Below are positions 55,901 to 64,000 of a stretch of DNA of 64,000 nt, in pieces. The position numbers were made by a program, and so were the translations under genes. A model generated the notes under the pieces. That model saw nothing but the letters and a program-made list of their open reading frames with translations, was not told the DNA's origin and made no database searches. Positions within the stretch are counted from its first letter, which is position 1; each line of letters starts with the position of its first letter. This DNA comes from Tetraselmis striata. Taxonomy: Eukaryota > Chlorophyta > Chlorodendrophyceae > Chlorodendrales > Chlorodendraceae. The stretch spans positions 124,001 through 188,000 of the forward strand of contig VCJN01000543.1 in NCBI GenBank assembly GCA_006384855.1, in the 5' to 3' direction.

Positions 55901-56292
55901 ATTCTGCTGCGGAAAGCGTACAAGTTGCTCCCCGGAGCGCGCCTGATAGGGACCGTCATATCACGGCCAGCAGAGTGCAAGACCATGGAGTCCCCGTTGG
56001 CCGTGTAATGAAACGAAGCGCCACGCTCCTGCGCCAACCGCTGGCTAAACAACCTGCGGTAGCCATGCTTTGTTTTGCCCGGCAAGTCCGGGACATGCAG
56101 AACCCCACGAAGCACACTGCGTACTTCGCCGCCATCGGCTCGAACAACCATCCAGACCGTCCCCCGGCCCACCGCCAGACAGCAAATACCCCCCACCTCA
56201 ACCGGTCGTGCAAACTGCTCATACTCCACGAAGCTGTCAGAGTCAGCCACCATATGCGGATACGCCCCACTATCCTTCACCCACATGTCCGG
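52945..56292 (-). pseudogene. Ty1/copia pol (protease, integrase, RT, RNase H), one TAG, 5' part cut off
   Basis: A single minus-strand frame runs from the CACTA insertion at 56,292 to TGA at 52,945. It is broken only by TAG at 54,876-54,874, between the integrase and RT halves. In order: WVKDSGAYPHM (aspartic protease), HRRLGHLHAAGM...CDCCALAKSH (integrase HHCC), ADIWGPVG...TDYYSAYGW and NGLQERM (integrase core D and E regions; the second Asp is in LRLDNDSVF, where DNG is usual), AFLYAPVEEEIYMRPPPG, VYVDDMIFAF (RT YVDD box), STAEAEYMAL and ADALTKPLG (RNase H). The order protease-integrase-RT-RNase H is diagnostic of Ty1/copia. Gag and the 5' LTR must lie on the far side of the CACTA element. 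Without the TAG the domains look nearly functional. Confidence 0.85.
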
Positions 56293-56314
56293 CACTGTGA
56301 GATTCAGATGTGAC
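56293..56314 (+). repeat. CACTA copy A left terminal inverted repeat
   Basis: CACTGTGAGATTCAGATGTG, followed by ACGTAATGTGCCCTACTGGTGACGAACG. It is identical in design to both ends of copy B. The upstream flank CCGGACATGTGG is copia coding sequence. Confidence 0.8.
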
Positions 56315-56945
56315 GTAATGTGCCCTACTGGTGACGAACGACGACATACGGGGACGATACGGGACGGACGAGGGACGTGGATTTCATACCCAGTAGCGAC
56401 GACTATCGCGCGCGACCTGTAAAGTACTATATGAATTTCTCGTTTCCATAATTTCATCAAATTGATATGCGCACGCGGGCTCGCGTGTCGCCCGCCGACG
56501 CGGAGCACCCGGGCTAAGTATAGGCGGCTGCACGTGCTCGCTGCACATCGCCGCACATCGCTGCACATCGCTGCAGACCGCGGGGTCGCTGGCGTCGCAG
56601 TGCGCCACGCTGGCGGGCCGCGCCCCCGGCCCCTGCCAAGGAGTAATCACGATAAGTACTGGCACGGCCGACTCTCGCACAGCAATGGTGCTTAGTTCGC
56701 GCGAAGCGTTGCGGCACAGCATGCATGTGCCGGCAGGGTGCCGGGAGTGCTTGGCAAACCCGGATCGCAGGCTGCCGGCATGCGATCATGGCTTGCGCGG
56801 CAGTCACGGCGGAGGTGTGGCCGGTGTCGCGGAGGCGCTTTTTTTACATTGCTGGGCATCACTTCGCCGTTGTGGGCGGTGCCCACCACAAAACAGCTCT
56901 TGCCTAATGTTCTATACATATGAAATTCAGACTTTAGGGGGGCGG

Positions 56946-57773
56946 CTAGGGCACCTTCGTGAGGTCTGCCACAGTTGGAAGCCGCGCCAAGTGTTCCCTG
57001 GAAGCTGTGAGGATACTGTGCCTCCTTGGGCTTACCGTTGGGAAATACCCCTCGCGCCACTTATGAATGGGTTCCATGTGCGCAAGCCTTGGCGGGGAAG
57101 TCGCGGTCCACGTCAAAGGGGCATAGGGGAGGAAAGACCCGACGTGATGCGTGCTCCCGGGGATTGCCGCTCTGTATGTCTCCCACTTGTGGGCTTCCTT
57201 TGTGATGTCGGACAAGAACCGGCTGAATCTGTCCGTCTGAATCCATGTGTGGGTGAGGGCTTCTTGCACCACGCATGCGGTCAGCCGCATGAGTTGGAAC
57301 AGCGAGAACTGCTCCGCGTGGGCCCCAGTGAGGAGAGGCTCCATAGCCCCGTCGTCATCGTTCTCGACGAGTACAGCGGCATGCTTCGCAGCGATCTCGA
57401 GCATATCCTCGGCGCCTTGCAGCCACACCGAATCCGAACCGCGGAGGTATTTGAGACGCGTATCAGCGTCGACGATGTCCCCGTCCAGATCGGGCTGATC
57501 AAGCAGGAAGAGCTTGTACTGGGCGAGCGCGTCCGCGCCGACATCCAGCAAAGTGTGCCAGTGCCAAGCGTGGCGCAGGGAGCGGTAGAGGGCCGGGTTG
57601 CTGGACCGGGTGGGAGTCCAGCCGCCGGGGAGATGGATGTATTCCCCTCTCATGTCCTCGTCGGTGAGTCTATTTTGTAGCGTGTTCTCCTCCACGCTCG
57701 CGTATGCTAGTTGGGTGCGTGTACAGCGCTCCACCATCCTGGCCCTTTTCTGGGGTGTCATCGATAGTGCCAT
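56946..57773 (-). CDS. 275-residue ORF near the left end of CACTA copy A, absent from copy B
   Basis: Intact frame from MALSMTPQKRARMVERC to a TAG at 56,946, divergent from the transposase gene. It is mildly acidic and helix-rich, with many Trp and His, no Cys cluster and no domain that I recognise. It sits between the terminal region and the GATGTGC subterminal repeats. CACTA elements often encode a second, DNA-binding regulatory protein (TNPA in En/Spm). Position makes that a candidate role, but nothing in the sequence proves it. Copy B has no equivalent, so it was either deleted there or gained here. Confidence 0.5.
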   Translation of the reverse strand: MALSMTPQKRARMVERCTRTQLAYASVEENTLQNRLTDEDMRGEYIHLPGGWTPTRSSNPALYRSLRHAWHWHTLLDVGADALAQYKLFLLDQPDLDGDIVDADTRLKYLRGSDSVWLQGAEDMLEIAAKHAAVLVENDDDGAMEPLLTGAHAEQFSLFQLMRLTACVVQEALTHTWIQTDRFSRFLSDITKEAHKWETYRAAIPGSTHHVGSFLPYAPLTWTATSPPRLAHMEPIHKWREGYFPTVSPRRHSILTASREHLARLPTVADLTKVP

Positions 57774-58039
57774 GGTGGGTGGTGCAACTGGTGACCCTTC
57801 GTCGCCTCTTGTGATTGATATCCTTGCGAAGCAGGCGGCGTCGCGCGTCCGTACCGTCGCGGCGCTGCTGCGCGATATACATATCGGGGAGTGGGCAAGT
57901 GCTGCCGTCGCTAGGTGTGCGTGAACATAAAGATAAGCGGCGATATACACCCGATATTAGCCCGGTGTATTGACGCTTATTTGCGTAGTCGCAGCGCGAG
58001 TAGTAGTACGATGTATCGGTGCAGTCCCGGGCGCGCGCC

Positions 58040-58140
58040 CCCACGACGTGTGCGCGCGCGATGTGCGGCACGTTGTGTGCGGCGATGTGCGGCACGTTGT
58101 GCGTCACGTTGTGTGCGGCGATGTGCGGCACGGCTGACGG
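58040..58140 (+). repeat. CACTA copy A subterminal repeats
   Basis: At least seven overlapping units of GATGTGCGGCACG / TTGTGTGCGGC. The same array is at 16,765-16,860 in copy B. CTGCACATCGC units also appear at 56,540-56,575. Confidence 0.65.
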
Positions 58141-58433
58141 AGGTGTGGGCGGATGTAGGTGGTCCGGTAGCTTAGGTGGCTAGTAGGCGGTAGGTGGTGT
58201 TCGTAGGTGCGCGTTTTAATGCAGCCGCCCTAACTGCTGATGATTGTGTAACGCCCCAGCACGCGCATGAAGTACGGGGTCGCCTCACGGTCACCGCCGC
58301 TCACCGCTGAATCAAGTAAGCGCGGACAGCCGCGCACTCGCATCTGTGCTCCCTGCCGGTGGTGGGCTACATCCACCTCAACTCTCAACCCCCCCCCCCC
58401 CCCCCCCGCCCGCGCGCGCGCGGCAGCAGGCAT

Positions 58434-61400
58434 GCCGGGAGAGGGATGGATATCGAGTGTGTCGAAGGATGGCGTGTACGCATGCAAGCACTGCGAGGGC
58501 ATCGTGGCGGGCAGTAGTGAAAGGGTGGCGCGAGACCGGCACTTCCGAAAATTCCCGAAGTGTAGCCACTCGTTGAAGCGTGCGGCTAAGTTGCGCCACG
58601 TGGCCGCCTTACAACAAGCAGCGGCAGCAGCGGCAGCAGCAGCAGCAGCAGCAGCAGCAGCGGCAGGGGCGGCACCAGGAGTAGTTGCAGCCGTCGGAAA
58701 CGCCCCGCCGGCGCCGGTCTCGGAGGACGATGTGATGGGCGTGGGGGAGGACCCCGTTGGCGAAGACGGTATGGACATCGACGCGCCTGCGTGGCCGCCG
58801 GCGGGCGTGGAAGCCGCCGATGAGGGCGCGATACGGGAAGGCGATCCCGGTGACTTCTACATGAAGGTCATCGCCAAGAAGTTCCGGGGAGTATGGCACT
58901 ACGGCGTGATAACCGGCGTTGTTACCGAGTGGGTGTTGGAGGACTACGGCGGGGCGACCCAGTGGCGCGCTGTTTTCGAGGACGGTGACACTGTGGACCT
59001 TCTGCGTTCAGAGGTGAGTGGGCCCGGCCTGTGTGCTGGTGGCACCACTCACCTGCGGTTGTATGGAATCACACGCACCCGCCCGGTCGGCGTGGCAGGT
59101 TGTGGAGGCTATGGCGGCTGCCCAGGAGCACCCCCCTGTGGATGCGGACGGGGAGGCTCGCTTGGTAACCGTCCCTGAAGGCGATGACCAGTCCAATGAA
59201 TCCGAAGAGGAGGGCTGGGAACGGGGGGGGGACGCGGCTGGCGCCGGGTGGACGAGCGATGAGGAGGAGGAGGAGGAGGAGGCGCACCTCCGGGCGTGGG
59301 AGTCTGCGGCTGTGCCGGGGTCCGAGACGAATGCCCTCACGTTTGCAGTCATGAAGTGCTCGGCCCAGGTGAAGAGCAAGAATTCCAACAACTCCGCTGA
59401 CAGCGAGTGGCAGCTGTTGCATGACATCATGCCCGCCGGCTTCACCTGGGGTGGGATGGCCGTGCCACGCAGCCACAAGGCGATGCGGAAGTTCCTGCGG
59501 GTACGGCCGGGATGTGCCTGGGTGCGTGCTTGACGCGGCGCGTCTTGGGGTGTCAGGCCCCTCACGCTCCTCGCCTCCCGATGCATGCAAGTGCCTGATA
59601 CATCCAGATATGTCCGGCACATGTGCCCCAAGGGGTGCGTGGCGTTCAGCGGGGCGCCCGGGAAGGCTGCCGAATGGGCGAACCTCCCCGACCAGCACTG
59701 CCCGGAGTGCAATGCCGACAGGTTTATCCGCACGCCGCAGTCCCTGAAGCTCACGGCTGCACGGGTTTGGTACGTCTTGAGCGTGGTGGACATCATCAAG
59801 GGCTGGTTCCGAGACCCTGTGTGGTACGCTTGCTGGAAGAAGGGGACGGACGTGTCTATCAACGCCTTCCGCGCCTCGTCGGAGGCGGAGCGCCTGAATG
59901 AAGGCGGGCACGGCACCGGCCTCGCCGCGGGAGACTTCCTCCATGCCGACAACGGGATCTACACACTCACAGATGATGGCTTCCTGTCGCACCTTCGGGC
60001 CACCCAGTCTGTCACCGGGGTTGGGATCAGGTGTGAGGACATGCCGCCCCACATGCTGACCTCCAGGAGCAACTGGCACCCAGTCGCACTCATCGGGCCC
60101 CCGGAGCCGCCCAACCTGGGCAAAATACTGTTAGAGGTGCTGGACGAGCTCGCGGTGCTTGGCGAGCATGGAGTGAGGGTCACCCCCGCAGACGGGGGGG
60201 AACAGTTCGTGCACAAGGTCTTCCTCGGTACGTGGGTGTGTGACGCCCAGGGCAGACGAAAGATCTTTATGCGGGGGGGGCCTAGCCAGCTCAGAGGTTG
60301 CCCCTGGTGCCGTCTGCGGAGCCATGTGGAGGGCCCGGACGGCACGGTGAAGGTGGCGCCTGCGGGGTATGCAAAGGACGTCATCCAGAGGGTGGATGGA
60401 GTAGAGTACCAGGCTGTGCGCACAGGCGCGAGCTGCCTCCTGCTCTCCGGCGACCAGATGCTGGAGCAGATGGGCGTCATTGGCCAGATAGAGGAGGACT
60501 TGGCCAAGTCGGCCCTTGATTGGGATGAGGTCGGCGAAGTGAGCCCCGCTGCCCGGCGTGCGTTCAACACAACCCGGCTGGAGCAGGCCAAGCAGAACAC
60601 TGGCTGCCATGGCGTGTGCCAGGTGCCTGTGGTCCTGGGCTATGTCAGCATGGTCAACCTCTTCCCCCTCGCGCCGGACCACCTGTGCTTTTTGGGCTTG
60701 GGAAAGGACTTTTGGAGGAACTTCCTCGACGTGTTGGGCCACGTTGGATTTCGGGCTATGAAGCAGGAAGACCGGCGCAAGGCTTTAGTCCTGATACCCA
60801 GCAACTTTGGACGCGGGTTGCGCCCTTCGTTTGCGGTGTCCAAGAAGTCGAAAGGTAAGCCCCCCCCCCCCCCCCCCCCCCATGGGCGTGGGCGGCGTGG
60901 GCGGGCGCGGGGGCGTGACGGCATTCCCCTTCATGACTGCAGGGTCAGGCAAGGTGACGGTGCTGTCCGGCTGGGTCATAGAGGACTGCTGGCACCACTC
61001 GGAAACGTTTTCCCTTCTTACCGCCGGTCCGCTGTTCGAGGAGGCCCGGGTGAAGGCAATCATGACCGGGAAGGAGCTCGCGTCCCCAGCGGTGATGCGT
61101 GCGGTGTCGCAGCTGGGGGTGCTTGGGCACATGTACAAGCGCCTGCAAGGAGCTGTGTGGTTCGTCACGCGGTGGGGGTTGCAGAACGTGGTGACGGAGG
61201 AGGACGGCCCTGAGCGCAAGGCGCAGGTGGACGCGCTCACCAGGGAGGGGAGGACTCGATACCTAGCGGACATCACCGTGTATGCCCGCCTGGCTGAGGG
61301 AAACGGCTTCGTGTCGCTCCTCGTCTCCAACTTGCACTCGGCGGTGTGCCGCATGATCCACCAGATGCTGGCTTGCGGGCACCCCCTTGCGGAGCTGTGG

Positions 61401-62529
61401 ATGGAGAACCTCATGGGCTTCTTGAAGGCGGGCGCCAAGCGCGTGCTGCCGAAGAATGTCTGCGAGACCATGATGAGGGACCTCCTTTTCGCGCAGCAGA
61501 TCAACCGCCTGAAGGCGCATCGCCTCTACCGGGAACCCAACCCCAACAAGAAGGTCTCTCCCCCCCCCCCCCCCCCCCCCCCCGCCTCTTGCTGCCTCCT
61601 CAGCCACGTGCACCCATACCCACCCACCCACACACACACACACACACACTCACACTCACACTCGCACTCACAGCGCCCCACCCACACACACAGGGGTACA
61701 TGGCCCCAGACGACGCAGGCCCCGGCGCCGTGGAGACGCCCATCCGGTTGGTTGGGAGCGCATCCGCTGCGTGGGAGCACGCGGTGGACTTCAAGGACCA
61801 TTTGGAGAAGCTGTTGGACGACGTCCGACGTACGGTGCAGGGCTCGCACTCGTATGCACCCATACTCGCGGGGTGGGGTGCGGTCCTGCCGGGCTGGAGC
61901 CCCAGCGGTGGCGCTGGGGGGGCTCCTGGCCTACAAGGCGGCGTCGCTTCGCAACGGCGACAAGCCCCGGCTTCACCGGGGGGGGGGAAGACGGGGAGAC
62001 GTCGAGAGACAACTCCTTCTTTGTGTACAAGATGTTGAAGCAAGTCCCCGACGCCGACCCACCCCCCTACACCACCGAGGAGCTGGAGAGCGAGGAGGAG
62101 CTGCCAAGAAACCTGCTGGCGGAGCGCGAAGACGCCAAGTACACCACCATGGTCGCGCGAGCTCAACACTTCTACCTTGCCACGCCACCGCCCCCGCCAG
62201 GGGCTGACTCGGACGACAGCCGTGGCAGCGCGCGGCCCATTCGGGCTGCATTGTGTACGGTGTGGACGCCGGAACGAGCCCACACTGCCGTGGGCTTGGA
62301 CTTGTGGAGAGTGCCGGGCGGCGGCGGTGGATCCGGCGGGGAGGAGGCCCTTGTCCTACTAGATGGTCCGGGCATCCGCAAGGTGGCTGTTCTCATGGCC
62401 CCGGCCGACATGTCCTCCGCGAAGGCTGCCGACTTGGGCGTCGACGCCGGGGAGCTGCTGGTGGCGGGGATCCACGCAAGATCGCAGGACGGTGCGCGAG
62501 GGGGGGGGGGGGCAGCGGCTGTGGGATAG
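58434..62529 (+). CDS. Tnp2-type (CACTA) transposase, multi-exon, core open
   Basis: Exons: 58,434-59,013; 59,099-59,500; about 59,590-60,854; 60,943-61,553; 61,694 on to 62,529 (last exon needs one or two frame changes near 61,915 and 62,010, next to G runs). Exon 1 has a zinc-finger-like CKHC...HFRKFPKCSH, an Ala run and FYMKVIAKKFRGVWHYG. Exon 3 has CPKGCVAFSG, PDQHCPECNADRF, NWHPVALIGPPEPPN, LRGCPWCRLRSH and PDHLCFLGLGKDFW. Exon 4 has VSNLHSAVCRMIHQML and ELWMENLMGFLK. This order matches Tnp2/Transposase_21 proteins and the region that follows them. The C-terminus includes FFVYKMLKQVPD. Introns contain C22 (60,860-60,881), C24 (61,560-61,583) and a CA-repeat. The core from 59,600 to 61,550 has no stop, so the protein may still be made. 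It converges on the cysteine-rich ORF. Confidence 0.75.
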
Positions 62530-62692
62530 GCGGCGCAGCGGTTGCTACCGAGGGAGGCTTAGCGTCGTTTGCAGTAGCAAGGCAGCCTTTCCGGTTGCAT
62601 AGTGTGACGCCGCCTGGATGTAACCCAACAGTACGCACAAAGTGCAAGTGTTACACGCCCGTGTGCCCCACCCAATAACATTGCGCCCGACC

Positions 62693-63589
62693 TCACTGAC
62701 GGCATGTCTCGCTCTCCTTCATCTCCTGGGCCGTCCGCCGCCTCACCCTGCGCACCCTACCAGCCGCGCGTGCCTTCTCGGAAGCCTCAGACACGGCGGC
62801 GCGAGTCGCGTCGTGGAACGCGTCCCTGGCATGGCGGAACTCTGCTCTCACCGCGGCCGTGGTCGGGCAGGGGACTGCCCGCTGATGGGTCGCCATGCAT
62901 GGGTACTTGGGGCCGCACAAAGCCGGGGTGCCGTCGCAGCAACACTCCCAGTCCGTCCGTCGGCCGCAGTACACGCATGACGGGCGTCCGGCCAGGACAC
63001 GCACATGATAGTGCATGTGGCCGCCTCCCGCCACTGCTCGTAGTGCTCCGGTCAACATGGCGACGAGCAAGTCCGCATGTCCCGCAGGTGGCTGCGGGGC
63101 GGGTGGCGCGAGCGCAGCCTCGCTCGCCTCGACAACCCCCTCATCCCTATCAGTCGCCTCTACCACGGCCTCCTCCGCCTCCTGATGCGGCGCATCAGGC
63201 GCATCGTCGTCGCCTGGCAGGGCGTCCCCCCCCGCAACGGCGCCGTCGGCGGTGGCCGACGCCGTCGTGGCGGGGTGCTGTGAGGAGGTGGCCCTAGACA
63301 TAGGTGGGGCCGGCACCGCCATGTGTTGCTCCACATGCGGTGCGGTTGCGGTTGCGGTGCGGTTCCTGACGCGACAGCTCCGTCGCACAGGTACCGGCAC
63401 CGGCACCCCACGCCTGCTGCGCTTACCACCAACCGGCATGTTTCCTTTGGGAGGCGGTTCATCCGCGTCGGAGGTGAGCGGCGGTGCCGGTGTGGGTGTG
63501 GATACTGCGCGGCCATTAGGGCTCCCGCCGCCCGCCGCTCCGCCGACCCACGCCGCCGCCCGCATAGTCGCCTCGAATATATTATACAT
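62693..63589 (-). CDS. 298-residue cysteine-rich ORF of CACTA copy A, intact
   Basis: Runs from MYNIFEATMRAAAWVGG to TGA 62,693. The N-terminal half is Pro/Ala/Gly-rich with basic patches (GGKRSRRGVPVPVPVRRS). A middle acidic/Ala segment follows. The C-terminal domain has CVYCGRRTDWECCCDGT, then ALCGPKYPC and MATHQ, then an Arg-rich tail (RVRRVRRRT). Cysteine/histidine spacing resembles the zinc-binding C-terminal domain of piggyBac-type transposases, which binds DNA. This is resemblance only. The ORF converges on the transposase gene with about 160 bp between stops. Being open here and nearly full-length in copy B suggests selection within the family. It may be a DNA-binding accessory protein. 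Confidence 0.6.
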   Translation of the reverse strand: MYNIFEATMRAAAWVGGAAGGGSPNGRAVSTPTPAPPLTSDADEPPPKGNMPVGGKRSRRGVPVPVPVRRSCRVRNRTATATAPHVEQHMAVPAPPMSRATSSQHPATTASATADGAVAGGDALPGDDDAPDAPHQEAEEAVVEATDRDEGVVEASEAALAPPAPQPPAGHADLLVAMLTGALRAVAGGGHMHYHVRVLAGRPSCVYCGRRTDWECCCDGTPALCGPKYPCMATHQRAVPCPTTAAVRAEFRHARDAFHDATRAAVSEASEKARAAGRVRRVRRRTAQEMKESETCRQ

Positions 63590-63600
63590 GACGCGGGGAC

Positions 63601-63624
63601 GGGGGGGGGGGGGGGGGGGGGGGG
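63601..63624 (+). repeat. G24 tract of copy A, C20 in copy B
   Basis: Twenty-four G residues directly upstream of the cysteine-rich ORF's first ATG. The orthologous tract in copy B (13,071-13,090, opposite strand) is 20 nt, so its length differs between copies. Confidence 0.9.
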
Positions 63625-64000
63625 AGTCGTGCGTTTCGTATATCGGCGGAACGGCGTGCGAAGCTGCGGCTGGCGAAGGTGGTGGAAGTAAGCGTGGCGG
63701 CGTCGGCGGCGTATTACCGTGCGTGCATGCGTGCGCAACCCGGCGGCAGCAAGCGCCGGACTCGGCGTGTGCCGGCGGCAGAGCAACGAAGCCATGGACA
63801 CGGTACGGGATGCCAAGTTTGGCTAAGCAACTGCCGAGGCTGGCGGCTTAACCCCCATGTCCGGCGGTTGAGGGACGGAAAGTGCGTAGAAGTTGATCGG
63901 CAAAGCGGGCATACAAGCCTGGCTGTGCTAGGTTCCTATTAAGTAATGGCGGTTTGTGCTAAGTAATTCGTAGGGGTGGACCATGCAGCGCAGGTAGGGG

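Larger units (their letters stand above)
56293..64000 (+). mobile_element. CACTA (En/Spm-like) transposon, copy A, candidate autonomous, right end beyond window
   Basis: The left end CACTGTGAGATTCAGATGTG starts at 56,293 inside the copia frame. The first ~300 bp match 17,099-16,800 of copy B in inverse orientation. From 58,040 to 64,000 it matches B 16,860-12,695, except that B lacks 59,735-62,113 and A lacks B's 14,432-14,789 insertion and second 14.1-14.4-kb repeat unit. A has an extra segment (about 56,600-58,000) with a divergent ORF. The match to B continues to the last base of the window, so at least 4.8 kb more (by analogy with B 12,695-7,879) is expected beyond it. The left target-site copy should be CGG (56,290-56,292). 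Confidence 0.8.

Noticed and set aside
52570-56292. gag at 49.7-52.6 kb and copia pol as one ambisense element
   Set aside because: They are on opposite strands, the pol has its own PPT/LTR junction between them, and its 5' end is explained by the CACTA insertion. Two separate elements are simpler.
1-64000. tRNA, rRNA or riboswitch genes
   Set aside because: No cloverleaf-like or rRNA-like sequence was recognised by eye. A covariance-model scan was not possible, so short RNA genes could be missed.

Overview
The window looks like nuclear DNA of a GC-rich green alga (chlorophyte-like). Genes are split into many short GT-AG exons. Recognisable cellular genes include a plant-type membrane-anchored FKBP42/TWISTED DWARF1-like protein, a sphingosine-1-phosphate lyase, a ZTP29-like ZIP zinc transporter, a plastid-type MPV17/PMP22 protein, a Golgi 2-O-sulfotransferase and a probable phycocyanobilin:ferredoxin oxidoreductase (PcyA)-like protein. 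The species cannot be fixed from sequence alone. A striking base-level trait is the large number of uninterrupted G or C runs (13 to 37 nt), mostly in introns, spacers and one DNA transposon family.

Layout. 0-7.9 kb: a decayed DNA N4/N6-methyltransferase-like gene, two converging unknown loci and a ~200-bp satellite array. 7,879-17,099: a complete 9.2-kb CACTA (En/Spm-like) DNA transposon, 'copy B', with matching terminal inverted repeats and a CAC target duplication; it splits an unknown minus-strand gene whose halves lie at 17.1-18.5 kb and 7.4-7.9 kb. 18.5-27.1 kb: retroelement debris, including a tyrosine-recombinase-like fragment, a complete 1.1-kb LTR miniature (TRIM) with PPT and AGCGG target duplication, and a degenerate LINE-type element. 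27.7-45.2 kb: a gene island with the sulfotransferase (+), S1P lyase (-), FKBP42 (-), PcyA-like gene (+), ZIP transporter (-) and MPV17-like gene (-). 45.2-49.3 kb: short interspersed and inverted repeats. 49.3-64 kb: a nested stack made of a plus-strand gag-protease element, a minus-strand Ty1/copia pol running into it, and a second CACTA transposon, 'copy A' (56,293 to beyond the window end), inserted in the copia reading frame just upstream of its protease motif.

How the parts relate. Copies A and B are the same transposon family in opposite orientation. A carries a largely open Tnp2-type transposase, a divergently transcribed 275-aa ORF near its left end, and a convergent 298-aa cysteine-rich ORF. 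B has lost 2.4 kb of the transposase core, has nonsense mutations in the transposase and cysteine-rich ORFs, and carries a later ~0.36-kb insertion. A is therefore a candidate autonomous element and B a defective derivative. Because the two copies align, they also show that the poly-G/C runs change length quickly. Ten interrupting stop codons were found in decayed genes: seven TAG, three TGA and no TAA. None occurs in the joined exons of the cellular genes, a pattern that would fit C-to-T decay at methylated CG/CHG sites.
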